Positions 28,684 through 37,509 of a DNA stretch of 41,064 nt are shown here, in pieces (position 1 is the stretch's first letter; every line of letters starts with the position of its first letter). Position numbers and translations under genes: made by a program. The DNA is taken from positions 1-41,064 of the forward strand of contig ONDK01000018.1 of assembly GCA_900316565.1 (NCBI GenBank). Reading direction: 5' to 3'. Below the pieces are notes generated by a model. That model was not told where the DNA came from and searched no databases. It worked only from the letters and a program-made list of their open reading frames with translations. The DNA comes from an uncultured Prevotella sp. Its GTDB lineage: Bacteria > Bacteroidota > Bacteroidia > Bacteroidales > Bacteroidaceae.

Positions 28684-28758
28684 GATTTAGCGCTTGCCAT
28701 AGGTTGCTTCTTAACAAAAAGTACTGTTGTTATTAACATCTGACGCACTATTTCGAAG

Positions 28759-28785
28759 AACTTATGATTGCAGAGGTCATAAGTT
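28759..28785 (+). promoter_or_regulatory. Inverted repeat over the GH31 promoter -33 region
   Basis: AACTTATGA (28759-28767) and TCATAAGTT (28777-28785) form a perfect 9-bp inverted repeat with a 9-bp spacer. The right arm runs into TTTTT (28784-28788), so it resembles an intrinsic terminator for the HTCS gene. It also covers the -33 and part of the spacer of the GH31 promoter, so it may be an operator. Both readings are possible. Confidence 0.55.
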
Positions 28786-28798
28786 TTTCGTAACTTTG
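28767..28798 (+). promoter_or_regulatory. Promoter of the GH31-GH2-GH31 genes
   Basis: ATTG (28767-28770) and a perfect -7 TAACTTTG (28791-28798) are 20 bp apart. The leader before the GH31 start is about 70 nt. Likely the site activated by the HTCS protein. Confidence 0.72.
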
Positions 28799-28874
28799 CA
28801 TACCTTCTAATTATCTATGCTCAAAGGATAACTGACAAAGAAACGAAGACAGAAAACAACAATACTTAAACTAT

Positions 28875-31820
28875 ATGACAGCAATAAAATCTCTAATCAC
28901 AGGAGGACTCCTCTTGGCAGCCGTCTGCGCGTCTGCAACCGACTACACCATCAGCAAGAACTTCATCACTATACCGGTGAAGAAGGCATGGTCTAACGGT
29001 GCCAAGACTGTAAGGCTGCAAGTTATAGGCAGCAAAATTATCAGAGTGGAGGCAACGGCGGCCGAGACGTTCCCGGAAAAGAACAGCCTCATCATTTTAC
29101 CACAACCGGCCTACACCGACTTTACCGTCAACGAAACAGCAGATGTGGTAACAGTAAGGACCAGTTGTATCACGGCGACAGTCAGCGAGACCGACGGAAG
29201 GGTTAAGTTCATGGACAAGGAAGGAAAGGTCCTGCTTAACGAGGTCGCCGACGGAAGAGGAAAGGTCTTTAAGCCATACTATGTCCCCGACAGGGAGATA
29301 GGTGCCGACAGCCATCTGACCGAAGCCCAGAGGCATGGCTGGACCTGGACAGCGACATTCCAAAGTCCTGACGACGAGGCCTTCTACGGATTGGGGCAGC
29401 ATCAGAGCGAGGAGCTGAACATGAAAGGGCGCAATGAAGACCTTTTTCAGTACAACACAAAGATTTCCGTGCCGTTCGTGCTTTCCAACAAGAACTATGG
29501 CATTCTCTGGGACAGCTACAGCTACTGCCGCTTTGGCAATCCTAACAGCTACCTTCAGCTGAACCGTGCCTTCAAGCTATATGACAAGGACGGAAAGCCT
29601 GGCTCACTCACGGGTACATACACCGACAAAGATGGCAATTCTGTTACCCGTGCGGAGGACAGCATCTACTATGAGTTCGCACTGCCGGACATCGCTGCCC
29701 GCGGACTTAACGACATAGGAGTAGCTAATCTGCCGAAAGGCTTCAAGCTTAACGGCTCTCATGTAACATATGAGGGTTTCATAGAGGCACCAGTGGACAA
29801 CATCTATCATTTCCTATTATACTATGCAGGCTACATGAAGGTGTTTATCGACGGAAAAGAGGTCGTTCCGGAGCACTGGAGAACCGCATGGAACCCCAAC
29901 TCCCATAAATTTGAATACGGACTGAAGAAAGGCACACGCCACAAGCTGCTCATCGACTGGTATCCTGATGGAGATGTAAGCTACTGCGGACTGCGTGTTG
30001 CAACACCACAACCACAGGACGTGCAGAACGAACTATGCATCTGGAGTGAGATGGCTAAGGACATGGATTACTACTTCATTGCTGGCGATGACATGGACGA
30101 GGTAATCTCAGGTTACCGCACGCTTACCGGAAAAGCACAGGTAATGCCGAAGTGGGCATTGGGATTCTGGCAGAGCCGCGAGAGATACACTTCTTCGGAA
30201 CAGATAGAGACCGTTCTGAAGCATTTCAGAGACCATCACATCCCTGTCGACAATATCGTCCAGGACTGGAACTACTGGAAACTCGACTCATGGGGAAGCC
30301 ATGAGTTTGAGAAGAGCCGCTATCCAAACCCGCAGGCTATGCTCGACAGCATCCACGACATGCACGGACGCTTCATGATTTCGGTATGGCCTAAGTTCTA
30401 TTGCACGACCAAGAACTACAAGGAGCTTGATGCCAACGGATGGATGTACCACCAGGCCGTTCACGACTCCATCTACGACTGGCTCGGCTTCATGGGTTCC
30501 TTCTATGACGCATACTCTGCCGGAGCAAGGAAGATGTTCTGGCGGCAGATGGACGAAAACCTCTACTCAAAGTATAAGTTCGGAGTTGATGCCTGGTGGA
30601 TGGACGCCTCGGAACCCAATGTGCGCGACTGCACTCCTATGTGGTACCGGAAAGCCCTCTGTGGACCTACCGCCCTCGGCTCCTCTACCGAATACTTCAA
30701 TGCCTACAGCATAGTAAATGCCGACGCGATATACAACGGCCAGCGGTCGGTGAACCCCAACCAACGCGTATTCCTGCTTACCCGCAGCGGATTTGCCGGA
30801 GAACAGCGCTACAGCACAGCCAGTTGGAGCGGCGACATCGGCACACGTTGGGAAGACATGAGAGCACAGCTCACGGCAGGTCTTAACTATTCTATGTCGG
30901 GTATCCCGTTTTGGGGCATGGACATCGGTGGCTTCTGCGTTGAGAACCGTTATGTCAAAGGACAGCAGGAGTTCGACAAGACAGGAGTGGAGAACGCCGA
31001 CCTCAAGGAATGGCGCGAGTTGCAGGCCAGATGGAATGAGTTCGGGGCCTTCGTCCCACTCTACCGCACACACGGACAGTGGCCTTTGCGTGAGGTCTGG
31101 AACATTGCTCCGGAGAACCATCCTGCATATAAGTCCATCCTTTACTACGACAAGTTGAGATATCGTCTCATGCCGTATCTCTACAGTATCGCCGGTGCAG
31201 TGCACTTCATGGACTACACGCCGATGCGTGCGCTTGTCATGGACTTCAACGGCGACGAGAAGGTACTCGACGTCAAAGATCAGTTTATGTTCGGTCCAAG
31301 TCTTATGGCATGTCCTGTGATGAAATACGAGACATACAGCCGTCCTGTCTATCTCCCGAAGCAGAAAGGCTGGTACGACCTTTATACCAACAAGCACTAC
31401 AACGGAGGACAGACCATCACCGTGGACGCTCCTTACGAGAAGATACCGGTATTCGTTCCGGAGGGCAGCATCCTGCTCTATGGGCCACAGATGGAATGGA
31501 GCGACCAGAAACCTGCCGATGTTATAAACGTCAATGTTTATGCCGGCACGTCTGGAGAGTTCACTCTTTACGAAGATGAGAACACCAACTACAACTACGA
31601 GAAAGGTGCTTATTCAACCATAAAGTTCAACTACGACGATGCTAAAAAGAAACTTACGATTAGCGAGCGTAAGGGAGAATTTCCGGGAATGCTGAAGAGC
31701 CGCACGTTCAATATCATCCTCCACACACCAGGAATGACCACCGCTACGCTCAATCCTGACGATACCTCCAACGCAAAAGTCGTAAGATACACCGGAAAGA
31801 AGGTCACCGTTAAACTGTAA
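28875..31820 (+). CDS. GH31 alpha-xylosidase-like enzyme with PA14-type insertion
   Basis: Exported retaining alpha-glycosidase of 981 residues with a signal peptide (about 1-21). The N-terminal beta-sandwich is interrupted by a PA14-like module (about 235-385: GFIEAPVDNIYHFLLYYAGYMKVFIDG). The TIM barrel carries the nucleophile D577 in WWMDASEPN and the acid/base D654 in WSGDIGTRW, and ends with C-terminal beta domains. The PA14 insertion and these motifs match the xyloglucan-type alpha-xylosidase branch known from Cellvibrio and Bacteroides, so removal of non-reducing xylose from xyloglucan oligosaccharides is the best guess. Other alpha-xylosides or alpha-glucosides remain possible. It follows the HTCS gene and has a good promoter. 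Confidence 0.92.
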   Translation: MTAIKSLITGGLLLAAVCASATDYTISKNFITIPVKKAWSNGAKTVRLQVIGSKIIRVEATAAETFPEKNSLIILPQPAYTDFTVNETADVVTVRTSCITATVSETDGRVKFMDKEGKVLLNEVADGRGKVFKPYYVPDREIGADSHLTEAQRHGWTWTATFQSPDDEAFYGLGQHQSEELNMKGRNEDLFQYNTKISVPFVLSNKNYGILWDSYSYCRFGNPNSYLQLNRAFKLYDKDGKPGSLTGTYTDKDGNSVTRAEDSIYYEFALPDIAARGLNDIGVANLPKGFKLNGSHVTYEGFIEAPVDNIYHFLLYYAGYMKVFIDGKEVVPEHWRTAWNPNSHKFEYGLKKGTRHKLLIDWYPDGDVSYCGLRVATPQPQDVQNELCIWSEMAKDMDYYFIAGDDMDEVISGYRTLTGKAQVMPKWALGFWQSRERYTSSEQIETVLKHFRDHHIPVDNIVQDWNYWKLDSWGSHEFEKSRYPNPQAMLDSIHDMHGRFMISVWPKFYCTTKNYKELDANGWMYHQAVHDSIYDWLGFMGSFYDAYSAGARKMFWRQMDENLYSKYKFGVDAWWMDASEPNVRDCTPMWYRKALCGPTALGSSTEYFNAYSIVNADAIYNGQRSVNPNQRVFLLTRSGFAGEQRYSTASWSGDIGTRWEDMRAQLTAGLNYSMSGIPFWGMDIGGFCVENRYVKGQQEFDKTGVENADLKEWRELQARWNEFGAFVPLYRTHGQWPLREVWNIAPENHPAYKSILYYDKLRYRLMPYLYSIAGAVHFMDYTPMRALVMDFNGDEKVLDVKDQFMFGPSLMACPVMKYETYSRPVYLPKQKGWYDLYTNKHYNGGQTITVDAPYEKIPVFVPEGSILLYGPQMEWSDQKPADVINVNVYAGTSGEFTLYEDENTNYNYEKGAYSTIKFNYDDAKKKLTISERKGEFPGMLKSRTFNIILHTPGMTTATLNPDDTSNAKVVRYTGKKVTVKL

Positions 31821-31838
31821 TAGAACCGTAGGGGACAG

Positions 31839-31942
31839 TGCCGGCAGGACATATACTCCCCAATAGAGGAGCGTATAAGGTCCTGTCGGCATAGTTCTGT
31901 AAAGCGAGAGCATTGCATGCAAAGCTCTGACGGCATGGTTCT
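31839..31942. repeat. Hairpins and direct repeat between GH31 and GH2 genes
   Basis: TGCCGGCAGGAC (31839-31850) pairs with GTCCTGTCGGCA (31880-31891) with one G-U; inside, ATACTCC and GGAGCGTAT add a second stem. A smaller hairpin follows (AGAGC 31907-31911 / GCTCT 31924-31928, with the palindrome TTGCATGCAA in its loop). CGGCATAGTTCT (31887-31898) is repeated as CGGCATGGTTCT (31931-31942). The element lies between two genes of the same cluster. It may be a processing or partial termination site, or a dispersed repeat. Confidence 0.6.
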
Positions 31943-31999
31943 CCACCGTTTATCAAAAGGTTTCAAAAGAAACATTCTACATTAAATTATTATAGGTAT

Positions 32000-34546
32000 A
32001 TGCGAAAAATTTTGTTATTATTCTTGTTCATGTTAGCCATAAACCCATTGCTGGCACGGGACAGGCAACTGTTCGACAGTGGCTGGCTCTTCGTTTTGGG
32101 CAACAATGACGACATGGCGAAAGCCGATTATGACGATTCTGGCTGGAGACTTCTCAACCTGCCACACGACTGGGCCATAGAAGGCGACTTTCGCGACGGG
32201 AACCCGTCGGGAGCTGGCGGTGGCGCACTACCGGGAGGTATCGGCTGGTACCGCAAACACTTCACACTGACGGCCGACCAACTTAAAGGCAAGAAGTACT
32301 TCATAGCCTTCGACGGCATCTATATGAACTCAACGGTCTACGTAAACGGCAAAGATGTAGGCCACAGACCATACGGCTACAGTTCATTTGAGTATAATAT
32401 AACTGACGAATTGAAAGCTGGCGACAACGTCATTGCCGTAAAAGTCGACAATAGCGACCAGCCGAACTCACGTTGGTACAGTGGTTGTGGAATCTACCGC
32501 CACGTATGGCTCACCGCCACTGCCCCACTCCACTTCGACCACTGGGGCATTCAGGTTGTGACGAATGTCAAAGGCGGTGTGGACGTGAAAGCCAACTACA
32601 CCGATGAAGCACAGTCGGGAGTGCATCCTTCAATCAGGAACACTGTCTACGATGCCAACGGCAAGGTCGTTGCCACAAAAGAGTCGGAAACGCCTGAGCA
32701 GCAGCTGAAGGTCAGCAAGCCCCACCTATGGTCCACCGACGCCCCATATATATATAATGTAAAGACCGAATTAATCGTAGACGGCAAGACAGTAGATGCC
32801 GTTTACACCACGACAGGCTTCAGGGAGTTCCGCTTCGATGCTAAGACAGGGTTCTGGCTCAACGGAAAGAACTTCAAGATAAACGGAGTCTGCGAGCACC
32901 ATGACCTTGGAGCCTTAGGCGCTGCGTTCAACGAGGACGCCATGCACCGCAAACTTCTACGTCTTAAGGAGATGGGTGTCAACGGTCTGCGCTGCACTCA
33001 CAACCCCCCGGCACCAGAACTTCTGAACATGTGCGACACGATGGGCCTTGTGGTACTTGACGAGAGCTTTGATATGTGGCGCCGAAAGAAAACAAAGAAC
33101 GACTACGCACGCTTCTTTGACGAATGGCATGAGCGCGACCTCTCCGACCTTGTGAAAAGAGACCGGAATCATCCGTCCATCATCGCATGGAGCATTGGCA
33201 ACGAGGTACTCGAGCAATGGACCTCAACGGGTTCCGACGAGCTCACCCTCGACCAGGCGAACATGATTCTCAATGCCGGCCATAAGGTAGAGAACACCAA
33301 TGGCCTTCATCCCAACTCCATCCTCACCAGGCATCTTGTTCAGATCATCCGCGACAACGACGATCTGCCAAAGGGCAAGGACTGGCAAGGTTCGTTCCGT
33401 CCGGTAACAGCAGGATGTAATGAACCGGACCCCGGCAACCTGCTGTTCAAGAGCGGAGCTATCGACCTCATAGGCTTCAACTACCACCACCAATGGATTA
33501 AGGACGTGCAGAAGAACTTCCCTGGGAAGCCTTTCTTCATGTCGGAGAGCGTCTCCGCACTGATGACGCGCGGCTACTATCCCCAGCCGTCGGACACCAT
33601 TCTCTTCATGCCTTCACGCTGGGATCTTCCCTACACCGATCCTTCCATGATGTGCTCAGCCTACGACAACAACCACGCACCGTGGAGTGCCACCCACGAA
33701 GAGACGTGGAACGCCGTCAAGCACACCCCTTACTGCTTCGGACAGTTCATCTGGACAGGCTTTGATTATATCGGTGAGCCCACTCCTTACGGTTTCCCGG
33801 CCCACAGCTCCTACTTCGGCATCATCGACCTTGCCGGTTTCCCAAAGGACATATATTATATGTACCAGAGCGAATGGACTAAGAAAGACGTCCTGCATCT
33901 CTTCCCTCACTGGAACTGGTTGCCAGGTCAGACCGTGGACATGTGGTGCTACTACAACAACGCCGACGAGGTGGAGCTCTTCATAAACGGCAAAAGCCAG
34001 GGCGTTCGCCGCAAGTCAGCTCCGGAGGCTAAGGACGAATGGTACAAGCTTCATCACAAACTGGACCTCGAATCAACGGAATTCCATGTCGGATGGCGCG
34101 TAAAATTTGAACCTGGAGAAGTCAAGGTGGTAGCCAGAAAGAACGGAAAAGAAGTACGCTCAGAGGTCATCAGGACCGCAGGAGCCCCGGACCACATCCG
34201 TCTCACCGTCGATTATGACGGCAGGAAGCTCAACGCGCAGAAAACATCAGCCATTGACAAGCAGTCAGCCCCGGCCACCCAGCATCTCGTTTTCGTGAAT
34301 GTCGAGGTCGTCGACAAGGACGATAACCTCTGTCCTAATGCCGACAACCAGATTTTCTTCGACGTTGCCGACGGCAGCATTGCCGGTGTCGACAATGGTA
34401 ATGCAGCTTCCCTGGAGCGTTTCAAGGCCAACAACCGCCGAGCTATGTTCGGCAAGTGCATGGTTATCGTAGCCCCTGACGCCAATGGAAAGGTAACCCT
34501 TAAGGCACAGGCCGTGGACCTCAAGGAAGCAAAGATAGAACTCTGA
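32000..34546 (+). CDS. GH2 beta-galactosidase-like enzyme
   Basis: Exported retaining beta-glycosidase of 848 residues with signal peptide (about 1-19). It has the GH2 sugar-binding sandwich (LPHDWAIEGDF, WYRKHF, NSRWYSGCGIYRHVWL), an immunoglobulin-like domain, and the TIM barrel with RCTHNPPAPELL, the acid/base E402 in WSIGNEV and the nucleophile E516 in FMSESVS. A C-terminal extension (about 610-848: DMWCYYNNADEVELFINGK, then another beta domain) is typical of Bacteroidetes GH2 enzymes of the DUF4982 kind. Position between two GH31 genes suggests it removes galactose from xyloglucan side chains. Substrates other than beta-galactosides cannot be excluded from motifs alone. No promoter was seen just upstream. 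Confidence 0.9.
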   Translation: MRKILLLFLFMLAINPLLARDRQLFDSGWLFVLGNNDDMAKADYDDSGWRLLNLPHDWAIEGDFRDGNPSGAGGGALPGGIGWYRKHFTLTADQLKGKKYFIAFDGIYMNSTVYVNGKDVGHRPYGYSSFEYNITDELKAGDNVIAVKVDNSDQPNSRWYSGCGIYRHVWLTATAPLHFDHWGIQVVTNVKGGVDVKANYTDEAQSGVHPSIRNTVYDANGKVVATKESETPEQQLKVSKPHLWSTDAPYIYNVKTELIVDGKTVDAVYTTTGFREFRFDAKTGFWLNGKNFKINGVCEHHDLGALGAAFNEDAMHRKLLRLKEMGVNGLRCTHNPPAPELLNMCDTMGLVVLDESFDMWRRKKTKNDYARFFDEWHERDLSDLVKRDRNHPSIIAWSIGNEVLEQWTSTGSDELTLDQANMILNAGHKVENTNGLHPNSILTRHLVQIIRDNDDLPKGKDWQGSFRPVTAGCNEPDPGNLLFKSGAIDLIGFNYHHQWIKDVQKNFPGKPFFMSESVSALMTRGYYPQPSDTILFMPSRWDLPYTDPSMMCSAYDNNHAPWSATHEETWNAVKHTPYCFGQFIWTGFDYIGEPTPYGFPAHSSYFGIIDLAGFPKDIYYMYQSEWTKKDVLHLFPHWNWLPGQTVDMWCYYNNADEVELFINGKSQGVRRKSAPEAKDEWYKLHHKLDLESTEFHVGWRVKFEPGEVKVVARKNGKEVRSEVIRTAGAPDHIRLTVDYDGRKLNAQKTSAIDKQSAPATQHLVFVNVEVVDKDDNLCPNADNQIFFDVADGSIAGVDNGNAASLERFKANNRRAMFGKCMVIVAPDANGKVTLKAQAVDLKEAKIEL

Positions 34547-34562
34547 TATATCATCCTCCATA

Positions 34563-34587
34563 ATCCCCTCCAAAATGTGGAGGGGAT
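34563..34587 (+). terminator. Hairpin between the GH2 and second GH31 genes
   Basis: ATCCCCTCCA (34563-34572) and TGGAGGGGAT (34578-34587) form a perfect 10-bp GC-rich stem with a 5-nt loop, followed by TTCCCCTTAG. It lies 17 bp after the GH2 stop, within the cluster, and probably attenuates or protects the transcript. Confidence 0.65.
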
Positions 34588-34622
34588 TTCCCCTTAGCCT
34601 AATTATCATCAATAATATAACT

Positions 34623-37040
34623 ATGAAGAAAATACTAATAACCTTCTGCTCTTTTCTTATCTCCATGGGAGGTTTTGCACAGTTGCAGACCAATGATGGC
34701 GTAGAGTATCTTCAAAATCTTCCCAAGGACATGTCCACGGATTTCAGCGACATGGGCAACACGTACTTCCTTGCTGACAGCCTTTCCTTTTTCGACACTA
34801 CGAAGGGAGAAGGTCTGGTAAACTGGAAGCGCTACCGCCTGTCGCCCCGTCAGGCCTTCAACCTCAACGGCTATTGGCCCGTACGCATGAAGATGCTCGA
34901 CTTCCCCGACACACAATACGACAACGACCCTAATCTCAAAATCCGCATTCGTCCCATCGACGACCGTACGATCCGTGTTACGATGTACACAAGTCCGATA
35001 GAGATCACTTATAAGGACTCCGACAACCCCATGCTCTCTCCGGAATTCATAGCCACACACAGTCAGTCCAAAGGCACAGGGAGCAACGCCACCATCACTG
35101 GCGGCAACATCCTTTACCGTCTCCCCTATGGAGAACTTGAGATACAGAAGTATCCTTTCCGATTAATCATAAAGGACAAGGACGGCAGGCTTCTTACGCA
35201 GACTCGCCACATCATTGATGACGACTCCACGCAGGTGAAACTTCTTCCGTTCAACTTCATCAAACGCGGCTCGGACAACTCTCGCAGTATCAACCCCGTC
35301 TTCCTGCTCTCACCGGGAGAGAGAATTTACGGTTGCGGTGAGAGCTTCACATCACTGAACAAGGTTGGACAGAAGATAAACCTGTTTGTTACCGACCCAC
35401 AGGGCCCGGAGACCGACGGAGAGTACAAGCCTGTGCCATTTTTCTTCTCAAACCGCGGCTACGGCATATTCATGAATACCTCCGCCCCTGCAACATGCGA
35501 CTTCGGGCAGAGCTATATCGGTGCGCAACGGTTGTTCCTTGGCGATGAGACCATGGACTTCTTCATCTTCTTCGGTGAGCCAAAAGAAATTCTGGATGCC
35601 TACACCAATGTAACCGGAAAGAGTCCGATGCTTCCCTTGTGGACCTTTGGCACATGGATGAGCCGCATCAGCTACTTCTCACAGAAGGAGGGTCTGGATG
35701 TTGCCCGACAGCTCCGTTCCCACAAGATACCGGCCGATGTCATACACTTCGACACCGGGTGGTTCGGCGTTGACTGGCAGTGCGACTATGAGTTCTCCAA
35801 GGAAAGGTTCCCTGACCCGGTAGGAATGCTCAGAAGTCTGAAGAAGGACGGCTTCCATGCTTGTCTGTGGCAGCTACCCTACTTCACTCCAAAAAACCGT
35901 TACTTCAATGAACTCGTAAGTGCTGGCATGGCAGTAAGGAACGGCAACGGCACACTACCCTATGAGGATGCCGTCCTCGACTTCACCAATCCATCGACAG
36001 TCAGCTGGTACCAGCAGAAGATAGGCGGTCTTATTGACAAAGGGGTATCAGTCATCAAGTGCGACTTCGGAGAGGCAGCCCCACTGAACGGACTGTACAG
36101 CAACGGCCGTTCTGGATTTTATGAGCACAACCTATACCCTCTCCGCTACAACAAGGCACTCTTCGAGGGCATCGCCAAAGCAGAGGATAACACAGCTTCA
36201 GGCTCCGGCGATGCCACGGCCGCAGACCAGGCACCAGTCATCTGGGCACGCTCAGCATGGGCAGGCTCACAGCGCTATCCTCTTCACTGGGGTGGCGACG
36301 CCGCGACGAATGAAGTTGGCAGCACAGGAATGCTCGGCGACCTCAGAGGAGGACTAAGCCTCGGCCTCAGCGGTTTCACCTTCTGGAGTCATGACATCGG
36401 AGGCTTCGTAACGAAAAGTCCTGAGGAGCTCTACCGTCGGTGGCTGCCTTTTGGTTTTCTCTCAAGTCATTCCCGCGCACATGGAGCGCCACCGACAGAG
36501 CCATGGCTCATAGGACCATCGTTCACCGATGCTTTCCGTGACTGCGCTGAGATGAAATACCGGCTCATGCCATATGTCTTTGCACAGGCTAAGCAGTCCA
36601 CGGAGCACGGCCTTCCTATGGTTCGTGCGCTCTTCGTAGAGTTTCCTCACGACCAGGGAGCCTGGCTCTGCGAAGATGAGTATATGTTCGGCTCACAGAT
36701 ACTCGTCGCCCCACTCCTAGAGAAAGGCAACAGCCGCACCGTCTATCTTCCTAAGGGCAAATGGATAGACTATCAGACCAACAAGGTCTACGACGGTGGC
36801 TATCAGACTATTGCCGTTCCTCTCCAGAATGAGCTTGTAAAAGGTATCAGCAAAAACCCTATTCCATGCATCATTCTCGTCCGCGACGGCTCCCTTATCC
36901 CCAGAGTGCCCGTGGCGCAGAGCACAGGAGACATCAACTGGAACGCAATGACACTCACCCCTTACAAGGCTGACGCCACTACCTGCACTGGTTACATCTT
37001 CAAACCAGGCGACAAAACCGTACAAGAGATAAAGCAATAG
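34623..37040 (+). CDS. GH31 YicI-like alpha-xylosidase
   Basis: Second GH31 enzyme, 805 residues from ATG 34623, chosen because it opens a clean signal peptide (MKKILITFCSFLISMGGFAQ); an upstream in-frame start would add unrelated residues spanning the hairpin. The barrel carries the nucleophile D481 in IKCDFGEAAP, the RSAWAGSQRYPLHWGGD block with acid/base D559, and LSGFTFWSHDIGGF and LSSHSRAHG, all close to E. coli alpha-xylosidase YicI. Unlike cytoplasmic YicI it should be exported. It has no PA14 insertion, so it is not a duplicate of the first GH31. It likely acts on isoprimeverose or short xylosylated fragments. yraN follows 2 bp after its stop. Confidence 0.92.
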   Translation: MKKILITFCSFLISMGGFAQLQTNDGVEYLQNLPKDMSTDFSDMGNTYFLADSLSFFDTTKGEGLVNWKRYRLSPRQAFNLNGYWPVRMKMLDFPDTQYDNDPNLKIRIRPIDDRTIRVTMYTSPIEITYKDSDNPMLSPEFIATHSQSKGTGSNATITGGNILYRLPYGELEIQKYPFRLIIKDKDGRLLTQTRHIIDDDSTQVKLLPFNFIKRGSDNSRSINPVFLLSPGERIYGCGESFTSLNKVGQKINLFVTDPQGPETDGEYKPVPFFFSNRGYGIFMNTSAPATCDFGQSYIGAQRLFLGDETMDFFIFFGEPKEILDAYTNVTGKSPMLPLWTFGTWMSRISYFSQKEGLDVARQLRSHKIPADVIHFDTGWFGVDWQCDYEFSKERFPDPVGMLRSLKKDGFHACLWQLPYFTPKNRYFNELVSAGMAVRNGNGTLPYEDAVLDFTNPSTVSWYQQKIGGLIDKGVSVIKCDFGEAAPLNGLYSNGRSGFYEHNLYPLRYNKALFEGIAKAEDNTASGSGDATAADQAPVIWARSAWAGSQRYPLHWGGDAATNEVGSTGMLGDLRGGLSLGLSGFTFWSHDIGGFVTKSPEELYRRWLPFGFLSSHSRAHGAPPTEPWLIGPSFTDAFRDCAEMKYRLMPYVFAQAKQSTEHGLPMVRALFVEFPHDQGAWLCEDEYMFGSQILVAPLLEKGNSRTVYLPKGKWIDYQTNKVYDGGYQTIAVPLQNELVKGISKNPIPCIILVRDGSLIPRVPVAQSTGDINWNAMTLTPYKADATTCTGYIFKPGDKTVQEIKQ

Positions 37041-37042
37041 CT

Positions 37043-37408
37043 ATGGCAGAACACAACGACCTTGGACGCTGGGGCGAGGACATCGCAGCCAGCTTCCTTG
37101 AAGACAAAGGCTACCGCGTAATATACCGCGACTGGAAATACGGACATCGCGACCTCGATATCATCGCCACAGACGACAATGGCCTCTGCGTCATCGCCGA
37201 AGTGAAGACACGCCGCAACGAAAAGTACGCTGACGCCGACACGGCGGTAACCAAACAGAAAATCCGCTCACTCTCCATCGCCGCCAACGCATTTGTCAAG
37301 AGTCATCGCATCAATGTCAGCATCCGCTTCGACATCATCACCGTCGTTGGCACACCGGAGCACTATGAAGTACGGCATGTGGAGAACGCGTTCCTTCCGA
37401 GTCTCTGA
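37043..37408 (+). CDS. YraN/UPF0102-family nuclease-like protein
   Basis: A 121-residue protein with a restriction-endonuclease-like fold expected for UPF0102. Visible motifs are LGRWGEDIAASFLEDKGYRVIYRDW, then the nuclease-like GHRDLDIIATDDNGLCVIAEVKTRR, whose D...EVK pattern fits the PD-(D/E)xK active site. A role in DNA processing is suggested for the family but is not established. It starts 2 bp after the GH31 stop and ends before a strong terminator, so a housekeeping-type gene is tied to a sugar-regulated transcript. Confidence 0.88.
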   Translation: MAEHNDLGRWGEDIAASFLEDKGYRVIYRDWKYGHRDLDIIATDDNGLCVIAEVKTRRNEKYADADTAVTKQKIRSLSIAANAFVKSHRINVSIRFDIITVVGTPEHYEVRHVENAFLPSL

Positions 37409-37439
37409 CCGAAAGTGTTGACAACACACAGCAATCCGG

Positions 37440-37489
37440 TATAAATAAAAAAGCCACTTCCTCAATGGGAAGTGGCTTTTTTATTTATA
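37440..37489. terminator. Bidirectional terminator between yraN and PBP1A
   Basis: Perfect 22-bp stem: the left arm (37440-37461) and right arm (37468-37489) share the GC-rich core GCCACTTCC/GGAAGTGGC, flanked by A6 and T6 runs. It can terminate transcription from both convergent genes. One of the most convincing intrinsic terminators in the window. Confidence 0.93.
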
Positions 37490-37509
37490 ATGTCATTCTT
37501 ATATTTCCA

